Assembly: GCA_039654915.1 (NCBI GenBank)
Contig: CM077600.1
Coordinates: 41,524,492-41,588,491, forward strand
Length of the DNA stretch: 64,000 nucleotides
Direction of reading: 5' to 3'
From: Aquilaria yunnanensis
Taxonomy: Eukaryota; Streptophyta; Magnoliopsida; Malvales; Thymelaeaceae
Under the pieces are notes generated by a model. It did not search any database. It was not told the DNA's origin and saw nothing but the letters and a program-made list of their open reading frames with translations. Of the stretch, positions 48,476-60,796 are shown piece by piece (the stretch's first letter is position 1; every line of letters begins with the position of its first letter). Position numbers and translations under genes: made by a program.

Positions 48476-48779
48476 GACTCAGAAGTCACAGTGCAGTAGG
48501 GGGGTTGGGATGGGAATTGCAAAAGAGGACTATAGTGGCAATGTTCAAGCAGAAGTAAGAGAGCATCTCTAGCATGTATTTGGTTTCCAGGAAGATTCGC
48601 TAGAAGTTTATGAGGAATTAAGTCCCCCGGGCATCTCTTGGCTCATAGATATATGATTGAAATGTGATTGCCACTGATGACGGCCCCAACTTTTGACCTG
48701 TTAAAGAGTTGAATCAAGTCAGAGCGCAAAGAGACGGGAAACCACAATTGCAATCTACCTCACAATACCTGAACAAGTG

Positions 48780-49316
48780 TCGGTTGACTATTCGACAAAG
48801 GTGAGGGTGGTAATGTATAAGCCACCAAAGTTCAACCTAATTACCGCGAAATCTAAACCGATAACTGATCAATCTCGATCCTCTCCCAGAAATTCACACT
48901 CGTCCTGCCGTCGGCGACTGGCAGCACTCCTTTTGGCCTCAGAGGACCTCTCCGCGCTAACCAAAAGGCATAAAAATCCTTGGGCGTCGTTTCCTTCATC
49001 GCCCCTCCCCCACCGCCGCAGCTGCAGGAATCCTCCAGTCGAGTTGAAAGCGAGACCATCGCCAGGGATCCGATGAGGCCTTCATCGCCAGCGATTTCTT
49101 CTTCTGAATTCGCGCAACCGGTAGGGAACTGGAGGGAATGGTGGATTGGGTTGGCCTTGCGGCAGGTGGAAACGTGGTGGTGGGACTCCGCTGTGGTGAA
49201 AAATGGTAACGGGATTTCGAGGCGGGTCGCGGGGCTTCCTTCTCCATCTCCGATTTGCAAACTTTCAGGCTCTGGTTTCGGCGTAGACGGGCGAGTGGCT
49301 AATTGGGGTTTTTACT
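48780..49316. other. GC-rich gene-like segment upstream of unit C, shared with unit D
   Basis: About 450 bp (48860-49310) are conserved upstream of D at 55010-55449 and continue at 57362-57420 beyond the Pack-MULE. Open frames exist on both strands in C (plus 48980-49375, minus 48853-49260). In D both are broken. No domain is recognised. It could be a first exon and leader of an unrelated gene copied along with the array unit, or a shared promoter. Confidence 0.5.
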
Positions 49317-50057
49317 TTGGCCTAACTGCACCATCGACCCTCCAACTTTATTCACTCCTACGAGTCAGTCCCTGAACTCAAATTCGATATATTTAAGTTC
49401 TCAAACTTTGAGAAATAGAACGAGTTGATCCAAGCCAACTCATCTATCATGGAAAAAATTCGAAACTAATCCTTAACGTCTCTTTTGTTCATGTTTATGT
49501 AATTTTAGTTTATTTTAGATTAATCTAGTACATAAATAGGCAAAAATTAATTTCAGTACATGTTATTTCTTTTACTATTAAATAATGTGCTATAAAACAT
49601 TGATTAAAACTAGCTTATGGTATACTTGATAGAGATTTTTAAGACATAATTGAAAGTTCTTATTTTTATTTATATTGATTTCTAAAATTTTATCCGAATC
49701 AAAATTGGATAAATCAAAGAATCTTAAAATCACTTTTAGAATATTGTTTAACAAGTTTTTTGTTTTTTTTATAGGTTGTCTGTAAGTACTATGTCTATTG
49801 TACAAAAAAACTTTTATCTATTTTCAACATTTTCTTACGAATAAACAAATTAACCAAATTAATTTTAAGTATTTTTATGTTCATATTTTTTTGTATTGTT
49901 AAGAGGTGTTCCAATATAATTGACCAAATTATCATTACTTTACATTGTATTATCATATGCAATTCATATAAAAAAAATTCAATTTCTTTTCTATTATAAA
50001 AAGATAGTTTTATTGCCTATGTTATGAAAAGAGCTCATCTAATAATAAGAGCAAATT

Positions 50058-50580
50058 TATTTTAACTTAAGGCAACTTAATCCAAAATGATATATTTTTA
50101 TTTTTACATATCTTTTATCTGAAACTAATTTTGTTTAAAAGTTGATATTAAGTAGGTGTAATAATCGATTAAAAGTAAAATTTTCATAATCTTATTAATT
50201 TTTTATGAATTTTATTAATACCTAAAACTAGAAAAAATTATAAAAATTTAATAACATTATAAAAATATATTTTCAAACAGATTTTTTTATAAATGGGAAA
50301 TTCAAAATGCTCGGGGATCAAAATGGGGGAATGTAGTCAGTAGGAGAATAAGTAAGAAAGTCAGATGACTCTCCTGTAGGCCCACCTAAGAATAGAGAGA
50401 GTACTTTCTTTCTTATTTGAAAAAAGTCTATGTCTACGATGGGAGATATAAGAGGAAGAAAACAGGTTCTTATTACATTTATGTAATATTGACTTTTAAA
50501 TAAAATTAGTTCTAATAAAAAGTGATGTAAAAATAAAAATATGTCATTTTAGATTAAGTTAATTTAAATTAAAATGAATT
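50058..50580. mobile_element. Hairpin MITE candidate
   Basis: Two inverted arms around about 50300: ATTTTTATTTTTACAT...GAAACTAATTTT on the left and the inverse on the right (AAAATTAGTT...ATGTAAAAATAAAAAT). A related hairpin lies at 56935-57247. Boundaries are approximate and no target duplication was established. Confidence 0.6.
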
Positions 50581-50789
50581 AATCCTAAATGTTCCTCAAA
50601 TAGCTCATCCAATAATAAATGTCTCTCAAACTAAGTGGCTATATTGAGAAATTATTTTCTATCTTTTGCCTTAACTTGTAATAATTTCTTTTAAAACATA
50701 TAACTTTTCACCATATAATTAGTTTTTAAAATTTTTTAAAATATTACCAATAATATAATAATTACTCAAACAACAAACTTTAAATAATA

Positions 50790-51023
50790 CTACTTCCGTC
50801 CCATATTCTTTGCACTATTTGACTTTTTCTCATAGTTTGACTTACATTTATTCATATTAGTATTTGTTAGAAAAATTTTTAAAAAATATATTTAGAAACT
50901 ATATGTCTTGATTTATCATTCTTATATAAATTTTGTTCATTTATATATTAAAATGTTAAAAATAAAAAATCATAAATTAATTACTGAAAAGTGAATGGTG
51001 CAAAAAATATGGGATGGAGGGAG
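50790..51023. mobile_element. Stowaway-type MITE with empty site
   Basis: Ends CTACTTCCGTCCCA and TGGGATGGAGGGAG with a TA duplication (50788-50789, 51024-51025). The inverted paralogue around 28984-29005 has the uninterrupted site AATAATAGTTATT. Confidence 0.9.
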
Positions 51024-51203
51024 TAGTTATTATAATAGCAACATAATGAGTGTCAAACTGATTAATTAACTAATTATGTTTGAAAATCAAATGATTTACT
51101 TTTTGAATTGATCAATTAATGATAGTAATTTTTCTTAATTTATAACTCTTTAGCTGTAATAAGCCTTTAAGTGATTCTATAAAGTACTATCAATTAAATG
51201 ATA

Positions 51204-51436
51204 CTCTCTCTATTTCACAAAACATCTTATCTTTACTATTCATAGTAATTAATTCATGATTTTTTTTCAAAACTTTTTATAAAAATATACATTTTTTATA
51301 TGAAAATGACATCTTAAACATTCTAGTTTATAAATATAACTTTTAAGAATTCTTTACAATAAAAATTAATATAAATATATTTAAGTTAAATTTTAGTAAA
51401 AAGATAAACAGGTCAACATTTGCAAAACGGAGGTAG
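51204..51436. mobile_element. Stowaway-like MITE, diverged ends
   Basis: Ends CTCTCTCTATTTCACAAAAC and GCAAAACGGAGGTAG with TA on both sides (51202-51203, 51437-51438). The paralogue near 28820 (GTATCATG on the plus strand) appears to lack it. Confidence 0.75.
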
Positions 51437-51918
51437 TACAAAGGGTGAAAAAACGAACAAACAATTCGAGCTCGGCTAGAGTTCGACTCAATTTAAAGCT
51501 CGTTCATGCCTTATTTGAAAAGTTATTACGCCAAGCCTGAACAAAATTTAAAACTTGATATACAATTCAAATAAAGCTCGATTTGCTTACTACTTGGCTC
51601 AACTCGGTCTAATTTTAGATTTTTTTCATAAACTAAGCGAATAGATCGAACTCAACTCGAACTCGATCGAATAAAAGCTTCTTTACAGCTCGTTCAGAAT
51701 ATTTTCAATCCAAATATGAACAAAATATTAAGTTCGATAAATTATTCAAGCCAAATATGATCAGTCTACTACTCGGCTCCGCTAAACTCGTTTTCAGCCC
51801 TAAGTACTTCATAAATAAAAAAAATACACGTGAAACTAAAATAATAAAAAAAATGGAGTGCAATTACCTAGTTTTGGACATGGAAGAGTAGCCAAAGAGT
51901 AGCAGAGAGCTGAAAATT

Positions 51919-53791
51919 TCATAGTATCATGCTTAATTCGATAAGCAAGAATATACAATCTCCAACATGAAAGGTTTGAATCGACCTTCTGGGTTTATGC
52001 AATCAACAACCAACTTTCCCACAGAACGTAGTGCTTCCATTACAGATGGGGTTGGTGGTTTTACCCTTGTGTCCAAAACCTCTTGAATTTTCCCGTTGAC
52101 AATATGTGGCACCACCACATCAACCACTGCTTTAGCTTCCCCATCTTCACATGGACGGCACAGTGCCTTTTGTCCTGACAACAACTCCAGCAATACCACT
52201 CCGAAATTATATACATCACTTTTCAGTGTTACCCGCCCAAGTCTATAATACCGGGTGTCCCACACACATCACAATCTGCTTTTCCACTCTGGGGAGCTAC
52301 CACTGACAGTCCCAAATCTACAACCTTGATCCTTCACCTTGAATTAAACAAGATGTTGGATGAGTTCACATCTCTATGTATGTATGACTGGAGGCATTGC
52401 ATATTCATGTAAGTACTCAATCCCCCTCGCTGACTCTAATGCAGCCTTAAGCCTACCAGTCCATGAAGTCATCAAGTGTGAATTGGGGACCAAAAAAAGT
52501 TGGCCAAATAGAGAGCCATGCACTAGGAACTCATACACTAATATGCGCTACGCACGATCCATGTAAAAGCCCAATAGTTAAGCAATGTTTCAGTGATTGA
52601 TGCATATCAATAGCTCAACCTTTTGTAGAAATTCTTGGTCCTTAAATTTGCCCTAAACCCTTGCTCGCTTAATGGCAACAGTGGAGTTATCTTCCAATGT
52701 CCCATGGTACACTACGCCAAAACCTCTTCCCCCAATGTTCAAGCTGTTAGAGAAGTGATTAGTGGCTCGTAACAGTGATTGTAAGGGATATCTCTTTAGC
52801 AGGCTGCTCTACAGTCGTCTCACATGCAACTCTACACTTCGATATCGCTACTCAATAGGATCATTGTTGTCTTCTAAGGAACAGAAACTTGTTGCTTGCT
52901 CCATAACTGAATTAGAGCCCACTTCAACTGAGCATCCTTCCAAATCCTTGCATTCATACTTTGAGTGGAGAAACATGGTTGATCCACGTATGAACTGAGC
53001 ATCCCCAAACACCGAGCTATTTTTGCAAGTCACAACACAAAATTATAACTTGACGGCATTGGCCTTAGTTTAACAACAATCTTTTGAACAATTTCTTCAA
53101 TGAGTTCTGACTTAGGCCTGACAATGACAAGGCCCATGAACAAGAGAAATGTGTTAATCACAACAGGCAAAAGAAATTACACACTGGAAAGCTACAACTT
53201 GTTTAGTTACCTATCTTTTGCATTCCATCCAGAGATATTGGCCACTTCGACCAATGTAAGACTCCACTTTTGCAACTTACGTTTTTCCTGCCAGAAAGCC
53301 CATTTGTGCTTATCAAATGCTTTTTAAAAGCTTCCAGTTTGCTTATTCACAGCAGATAGATCGATGTCATAAAAGATTGGAAAAATCTAGTGTTCTCTCC
53401 GGTGCTTACATTCAAGAATCCGAACAAGCTCGAGCAAGCACCAACTTGAAAAAACATAGTTTTTGGAGAAAATGACAAGAAAGCTCCCGGACTCCTGAAT
53501 TGCTCTCGAGATTTCAGCTGTGATAGACTCACCTCGTTTGAGCTTTTTGTCATCCCTAAAGATGTTGATTCCTTAGTGCATGAGAGCGGCGTATAAATGG
53601 TCTGTGAAGTTTCTTCTGGTGTCCTCCCCTCTAAAACTCAAAAAGACATCATACTTGCATTCATTAGCATGAAAAGAGAAGGAAGTGGGGAAGAATTCCC
53701 TGCTGCTCATCGAATTTAAATGAGAGGGAAAGGTTTCATTTGGAGCCCCTTCTCCAATTTTTGCATTCCTGAAGGTCAAAACAGCTGGCAT
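51919..53791 (-). pseudogene. Unit D: decayed TIR-kinase fusion gene
   Basis: The full-length layout of A and C is kept (TIR exon, intron with its GT donor intact near 53212, kinase exon) but the frame is destroyed. The TIR stops after ALMH at 53573, where A has ALMRKG: one base change gives TAA. Later lesions include a stop in the segment of the first loop, a 4-base TGTA insertion near the HRD motif (about 52380), a deletion removing YLDPE between CGT and YYRLG near 52250, and a shift close to the C-terminus (VYSCLSN, stop). The upstream DNA resembles A's more than C's. No protein of useful length is expected. Confidence 0.92.
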
Positions 53792-55449
53792 GGCTCAGAA
53801 TTCGCAGGACAGTAGGGGGTTAGGGTGGGAATTGAAAAAGGGAGCTTATAGTGGCAATGTTCAAGCAAAAGTAAAAGATCATGTATAGCATGTAAATAGA
53901 AGTGTGTTTGGTTTCCAGGAAGATTAGCTGAAAGTTTAAACGTCAAATCACGAGATGAGGAATTAACTACCCTAGGCATCACTGGGAACTACTATAAAAT
54001 TGATATATGATTGCAACAGATGGAGCTCCCAGCATTTGACTAGTTAAAGTGTTGACTCAAGGAAGAGCACACGTAAATAGGAAACCGCACCTGCAGCATG
54101 TGTTGATTGACGATTCATAATGTATAAGCCACGAAAGTTGAACCTAATTACCTGACCCATCAACAAAATCATCTCTGACGTTACCTTTACATCGATTTTG
54201 GCTACCTGCGCGAGCTCCAACCCATCACCAATTGCTAATGGAAACTTACAATTACCTTCCCCGCGATTTGCCTTAAACTACTGTTTTACCCATTTATTTT
54301 TAAAAAACCTACAATTTACCTTAATTTTTTTAATATTGTCTAATAATAACTTTTGAAATTGTAATTTGAACTGTATGATAATTATCTTTTAGTAATTTTA
54401 ATTGTTTTAATATTTTTTTATAGTTAATAGACATTTTTGTCATTTTTTCATTTCTGTAAATACATTCTCTTACATGTAAATGCATATCAGTATTTTTTAA
54501 AGTTCAGTTAGCTATGTAAAAAATATCAACAACCTTAAAATTACGGGAATATGATTATCATATAGTTTAAATTAGAGTTTCAAAAGCTGTTGTCGAACAA
54601 GATAAAGAAAGTAATGGATAAAGTATAGGCTTTTTAAAATGGACGAGCAAAATGTAGATTTGACCAAACCATAGGGGGGGTTTTGTAATTTTCTCCAATT
54701 GCAAAAGTTCAAGTACCCATTTAGTCCTCCAATTTTTTACAATTTGAAGGGTTTAATCCTCTAACTATGAATCATTCTCATTTGGTCCTTCCATTTTGTA
54801 AGTAACACAAACGAGTCTCCAACTTTTTAGATTTGAGGAGTAAATTGTCGATAAAAAAATCTGTATCATTGTGCCTAAGAACATGTCTTGGTTAGCAACA
54901 TGATTTGCCAACTCCCTCAAGCTAGACTGCCGATGCTAATTATATAAAATTGATGAACGCACCAATCACGCAGCTGACAAAAAATACCACAAAATCGAAA
55001 TAGATAACTGATCAATCTTGATCATCTCCAAATAATTCACACTAGTCCTGCTGTCAATGGCTAACATCACTCTTTGTGGCCTCCAAGAGGACTAACCAAA
55101 AATCATAAAAATTCTTGGTCGTCATTTCCTTCCTTGCCCCTCCTCCACTGCTGCTGCGCAGGAATACTCCAATTGAGATAAAAGTGAGACCATCGCAAGG
55201 GATCCAATGAGGCCTTGATCACAAGGATCCACAGTGGTTTCATGATTGAGATTTCTTTTTCTTCTGAATTCACGCAACCGATAGTGAACTGGAGGGGATG
55301 GTAGATTGGGTTGGCTTTATGGCATGTGGGAAGATGGTGGTAGGGCTCCACTGTGGTGAAAAATGGTAGTGGGATTTTGAGGCGGGGACATAGGGCTTTC
55401 TTTTCCATCTTGAATTTGCTACAATGGTGAAACTTTCATGCTCCAGTTT
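53792..55449. other. Upstream flank of unit D with a nested MITE
   Basis: 53792-54170 resembles the upstream DNA of unit A. From about 54246 to 54697 there is a diverged relative of the MULE MITE at 29557 (starts ACAATTACCTTCCCC, ends GGGGTTTTGTAATTTTCTCC). From 55010 the segment shared with 48860-49310 begins. No gene is supported. Confidence 0.5.
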
Positions 55450-55749
55450 GGCCTAAGACCATAAATAGCCCCTGAACTTTGCTAACTCGTACACATATCC
55501 CCTGGACTTTGACTCGGGCTGACTCACCCCTACAACTTTAGTAAGTGAGATACTTAAGCCTCTTAAATGAAGGAAATGAGGCACGTGAATGTGATTAACT
55601 TCTATTACAGAATTGACGAAATTGATTGTATGATGACCGAAACAGAAATCAGTAAAAACTTAAGGGACCTAACTTTGGTTTTCCTTTTAGAGAACGTAAA
55701 CAAACAACCGCCCCCCGAAGAGTTGCGTTGCATTTTTTGTGATGACCTC

Positions 55750-56420
55750 ATCGAGACCGCCATCACTAGCTCCGTGTGAGAATCTTCCACTTTGATAATG
55801 ACAGCAACAACCATGCGGAGCAAGTGATCGTTGGGCTCAACAGAGAAGGTTATGACATCGAGATCGTCTCCTGGGTTGGCTCAAGATTCAAGAGGTCGTC
55901 TTCTCCTACTGTGCTCTTTTGGCCGAAGATTGTTGCACCTAGAATATGGATGATGTGCCTTGATGTGGACGAATTCTTATTGTCCCCCTGTTGGATTCAC
56001 GACCGGAAGCCATAAAAGGGGGATGTTGATATCATTAATACTGTTGGCAGTTGATATCATTAATACTGTTGGTAGGTGGGAATTCGGTGCGGTAGGTGTC
56101 GATCAAGTGTTATAAGTTCAGGCCTTGGAAGCAGAGGGAGCACCAGGCTGAGGGGGTGATGCGAGGGTACAGGTGGCAGAGGCGAAGGCGGAAGGAGCAG
56201 AGGCACAAGTCAATCGTGTGGCTGGAGGCGTTGGAGTGACTGGAGCTTGGGGTGAAGGGGGAATGGACATGGAAAGAGGTCGGGTTGAAGGTAGCTCTGG
56301 TGAACCACTTCAGGTATCAGGCGTGGGCAGACTTCAAGATTAAGTACCAGGGGAGGGCTTTCAGCATACGTGAGTAACTGGAGAAGGAGGAAGAATGCTA
56401 AGACCAAGGATCAAATGCCA
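55750..56420 (+). pseudogene. Captured fragment of a family-92 glycosyltransferase (DUF23)
   Basis: Plus-strand translation gives FDNDSNNHAEQVIVGLNREG, then WMMCLDVDEFLLSPCW, the family's D-x-D-containing region. After a frame break come REHQAEGVMRGY, QRHKSIVWLEAL, VNHFRYQAWADFKIK and finally DQGS. GT92 proteins share this order (YDN-S-D, VDVDEF, HP-EGV, RHKSIV, VNHYKYQVWE-FK). GT92 members transfer galactose onto glycans in the Golgi. The N-terminal anchor and the start of the domain are missing. Stops and frameshifts interrupt the rest, and the QEAGFSH-type motif has been replaced. It is a captured, non-functional piece. Confidence 0.75.
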
Positions 56421-56934
56421 GGGTAAAAAAATTAATTTCTCCTCTTGCAGTGAAAAAAAGTGATTTTGATGATTCTATTTAGGTAATTTTGGACTGGATC
56501 TCACCTAATGGTTTTTGGGACTATGAATTCTTCTATTTGATGCACTTGAATGTTAGTCTCTTACAGATATGATGTTGTGCGGTGAAGGGATTTGATATTC
56601 TACATCCATTTTTTGATGCAAAAATTTTTGTTGCCATGTGCTTCTTTTTTGGGATAAAGGAAAGGAATTGTATATATTATCCCACAGATGATGAAGAAGA
56701 AGAAGATGATGATGACTGAGGAGGTTTAATGATTTCATCAGATTTTGCTCAAGTATTGTTTATGAATGCACACATGAACCAGAAGCATTGTACGCGTTTA
56801 TTTACATTCTCTTAGAGGAAAATCAAATTCAGGTCCTTTAAGCTTTTGCCAATTTTTGTTTTAGTCATCAAACATGTAACGGATTTAATCACTTTCATGC
56901 ACGTGCCTCATTTCTGTCATTAAAAAAACTTGAG

Positions 56935-57247
56935 CTAATTCGTTTTAACTTAACTCAACTGATTTATTTTTATTTTTACATCATTTTTATCTGAAACTAA
57001 TTTCATTTGAAAATCAATATTATGTAAATGCAATAATCCATTTGAAAGTAAATTTTTATGAATTTTTCCTTTTCAATGCCTTAAAATAAAAAAATTCATA
57101 AAATTTTTATAAGATTACAAAAATTATATTTTCAATAGATTATTGCAACTACATAATATTATCTTTTAAATAAAATTATTTTTGGGTAAAAATGATATAA
57201 TAATAAAAGTAAGTCATTTTGAAGTCAATTGATTTAAGTTAAAATGA
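56935..57247. mobile_element. Hairpin MITE candidate within the Pack-MULE
   Basis: The inverted arms start TTTTAACTTAACTCAACTGA and end TCAATTGATTTAAGTTAAAA. Related to 50058-50580. Confidence 0.65.
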
Positions 57248-57370
57248 ATAGGGAAGTGTTCCACTTATCAAAGCTGGAGGGGCGATTTGACTCGATTCAA
57301 AGTTCAAGGGGTTATATGTCTGAGTCACTAAAGTTCAGGGGCTATTTAATGGTTTTAGGACCTCTAGTTT

Positions 57371-59594
57371 CGGCGTAGCCGTTGAGTGGCTCTCTGGGGT
57401 TTTTCAGGTAGAGAAACCAATTGCTTAAGCAAAACGCAAGCCCAATTGGGCTAGGTCTGGGCTGCGGGGTCACCAGTAAAAGAGATGCGGTTATTGCTTG
57501 TTTGTTTGTTTTTTCAGACTTTTTTTTTGCCACTAGCACATGAGCCCAAACAATTAGCTCACAATTGGGTTAATGGTTCTATGATGCCTTACCCAAGGGT
57601 GATTATTGTGGGTGGTGCTTGGAAACCTTATCTTTGTTGATGGACTACAAGATGAGCTATATTAGGGTCTGTAGTGGATGCGACTAAAGGAAGTCAGTAC
57701 ACTAATGTGGGTTCAGCGTTATTTGTAGAAATTAAAGCAATTTTGTAGGTTTTCTAATTTAAATGTGCAAAATGTTCTAAAAAGGGGAGTAGAGAGCGGG
57801 AGTGAAAGTAGAAAAGTATTAATTTTTAAAATTTAAGTAAAAGTATTGTAAAAATAATAGTAGAAGGATTATGCCACCTAGCTTCTAATAGCTCAAAAAA
57901 GGTGGGTTTTTACTTTTAGACATGCATTTAGGCTTTCCACAGCATTGTTGTTCCGAGGTGCTGCTAGGATTGAAGTTTACAGTTTGGTCGTTAAAGACAT
58001 ATGTCGGTTGATGTCTAAATTTGCTCGAGTCTCACTAGTGGCTGTTGTTTGCTCGAGTCTCACAAGAAGTTATTGTCGTGGAACTGTCGGTTGAGGCTCA
58101 CCAACAAGCAAATTGATTTGCTGACATCTGTTGGTCTTGATCTTCGTTATTTGTTGATCCAGAGTATTAAAAAAAAATCCTCTATTCCTGCGGTTTGCAT
58201 TACTTCTTAAAATCTCTCAACCTTGGCGTCAACCCCCTTATCCCAAAAATTCTCTCCAACCTTGGCCATAATTAGCCGAATCTGGGTGGAAAACTAGTCA
58301 AATATAGCCATCCCAAGGGTGGAGCTAGGGGGCAGCGAGTGTCTCACCTCCAATATTTTTACTAATTATAATTAAATATAATGTACATTTTATGAATTAT
58401 GTTAGAAAATTAAATAATAAATAATATATGTAACAACCTAAATAGTAAATAAAGTAAAAAATTATTACAAAATAAAAAATACTGATATTAACTTTTTTAT
58501 GTAAAAATTCATATCCAATATTAATGATTAGCCTCAATTTTTTTACTTACAATTGAAATTCCAATTATTTTTTGGATTTTCTTATTATCATGTCAGTCAA
58601 GTTGCTTGTTAAAATCAAATTGGGATTAGCTTAGGATGTGATGAAAAGATAAGTAGCCATATTATCTCACATATAGAATCCAATAATTAGCTTTATTTTT
58701 TGGGCATAAAAAAAGGAGATAGAGATATCACATGAAACAATAAGGAAAAAAAAGTTGTGACAAAAGAGAGTCGTGAAGCATCAAGTATCAATTTTTATTT
58801 TTATTTTTATAAATTTGTGTGATGTTTTGACTTGTATGTCTATCAATTTTATATAGTGGGTTTGATGGTGATTGCCTGGCTCATCCAAACAGTAAAGAAT
58901 TCATAATACTGGGCTCGATAAAAATAGTCTCACCACTACCATGATAATTTTTCCAAGGTGAAACTTACAATTCAAACTTTTCCATTATCCACTCCACTCA
59001 CTGACCAATTTCTATTAGTTACTTTTTTTAGTTTTTTATTTCTTTATATTTTTATTTGTTGTATTATTGATTTAGGTGAATTTCATACTAAAATTGGTAT
59101 ATGACTATGGAGATTGAAATTAGTACATTTCAATATTTTTAATTGTAAGGGATCGAATTATAACTTGAGTGTATTGTTTCCTATAATTTGAATAAAATTA
59201 TTTATATATATATAAATTTTATATTAAAAATTCCTAAATTTCACCTCCCCAGCTTAAAATTCTCGCTTCACCACTTGTCATCTCTCCTTAATTTACATGC
59301 TACTTCTTCAAATAATCAATTTTACTAATACAATTTTTCTCTTTGCTTTAATTGTGAGATATGGTTCTCTCATTTCTTTGTGGGTTTTTTTGTTCCATTG
59401 TCAACAAATTCAAACTCATTGGTGCTGACTGCTGAGAGCTTGTTAATCATTTGAAGATCTCATCCATCTGATTTCAATTCTACTGAGTGTTTGGTTTTGG
59501 CAACATCTATGCTAGAGAACTTTGACTTTTGTTCATTTTTCTAACAATAAGACAAAAGGGTTGCAAGATGAGTAAATGAAAACAAGGAATTTTG
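57371..59594. other. Transposon-derived and non-coding DNA
   Basis: 57371-57420 continues the segment shared with unit C's upstream DNA. 58315-59278 begins GTGGAGCTAGG and ends CTCGCTTCACCAC, an inverted-end layout like the TAGTGGCGGATCC elements downstream. 57640-58170 has LINE-like wording but no clear motif. No gene is supported. Confidence 0.4.
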
Positions 59595-60796
59595 CTATAG
59601 ATGAGTTGGCCAATCTTATTGATGGGGTATTAGTGTCTCTTTTCTGTTCTTTTTTTTTTTTTTTTGTCTTTTGTTTGTTTATTATTCTAAATATTATACT
59701 AGGTTTGTGTTGCTTACTTTTTAAGAGTTTTTCTATTAGTCTGTAGTTGCAAATATCTAATATATTGGTGTATTAACTATATTTTCTGTACAACTCGATA
59801 TTACTAGTGGCGGATCCAGGATTTTAGGCTTGAGAGAGCTAGGGGTGAAGTGGAGGCAAGATGAGCTATGATCAAAACCTAAAAGAAAAAATTTATTTAA
59901 ATAATTATTTATAAAAATTAAATTTTATAAAAAGTTATTTAAATAATTATTAGGTGTATATTGCATTAAAATAATATCTATTCTAAATAAAAATTAGTAA
60001 AATAATTACTTTATTTTGATTAATCATCACTTAAGCAGCTTAGAGGGGGGAGAGAGACAAACAGATGTTGAGAGAAAATGATTTGTGATAGATATGCAAT
60101 GTTTTCGAAGCTAGATGCAAATTTGCAATGAAAGATAAAAATTTAGCACTGTTCGTACTATTTATCTTTTTATATTCTTCAACTAGTTTGAGGGGCTATA
60201 GATGAGTTGGCCAATCTTATTGATGGGGTATTAGTGTCTCTTTTCTGTTCTTTTCTTTTTTTTTTTTTGTCTTTTGTTTGTTTATTATTCTAAATATTAT
60301 ACTAGGTTTGTGTTGCTTACTTTTTAAGAGTTTTTCTATTAGTCTGTAGTTGCAAATATCTAATATATTGGTGTATTAACTACATTTTCTGTACAACTCG
60401 ATATTACTAGTGGCGGATCCAGGATTTTAGGCTTGAGAGAGCTAGGGGTGAAGTGGAGGCAAGATGAGCTATGATCAAAACCTAAAAGAAAAAATTTATT
60501 TAAATAATTATTTATAAAAATTAAATTTTATAAAAAGTTATTTAAATAACTATTAGGTGTATATTGCATTAAAATAATATCTATTCTAAATAAAAATTAG
60601 TAAAATAATTACTTTATTTTGATTAATCATCACTGAAGCAGCTTAGAGGGGGGAGAGAGACAAATAGATGTTGAGAGAAAATGGTTTGGGATAGATATAC
60701 AATGTTTTCGAAGCTAGATGCAAATTTGCAATGAAAGGTAAAAATTTAGCACTGTTCGTACTATTTATCTTTTTATATTCTTCAACTAGTTTGAGG
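59595..60796. repeat. 601-bp tandem duplication, nearly identical units
   Basis: Unit 1 is 59595-60195 and unit 2 is 60196-60796. Both begin CTATAGATGAGTTGGCC and end CAACTAGTTTGAGGGG. They differ by a handful of bases and poly-T length, so the event is recent. Each unit contains a TAGTGGCGGATCCAGGATTT sequence typical of a plant transposon end. No coding. Confidence 0.93.

Larger units (their letters stand above)
49317..51200. repeat. Dispersed repeat, inverted relative to 28560-30050, with nested MITEs
   Basis: It starts with a terminal-repeat-like stretch (49317-49480) shared with 28567-28720. From 49610 to 51200 it is the reverse complement of 30050-28826. It is interrupted by the hairpin MITE at about 50058-50580 and the Stowaway at 50790-51023, and a further Stowaway (51204-51436) follows at its right-hand edge. 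Confidence 0.7.
55450..57361 (+). mobile_element. Pack-MULE-like element carrying a GT92 gene fragment
   Basis: The left end is GGCCTAAGACCATAAATAGC and the right end is the inverse of GTCCTAAAACCATTAAATAG; the inverted similarity runs for roughly 100 bp. The 9-bp duplication is CTCCAGTTT (55441-55449) and CTCTAGTTT (57362-57370), one mismatch. The paralogous DNA of unit C at about 49270 (CTCTGGTTTCGGCG) is the empty site. Inside are a glycosyltransferase fragment (55750-56420) and a hairpin MITE (56935-57247). Confidence 0.87.

Noticed and set aside
48853..49375. Open frames of 135 codons (minus) and 131 codons (plus) upstream of unit C
   Set aside because: Both strands are open and neither shows a known domain; in the paralogous copy near unit D both are broken. 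Kept only as a gene-like segment.
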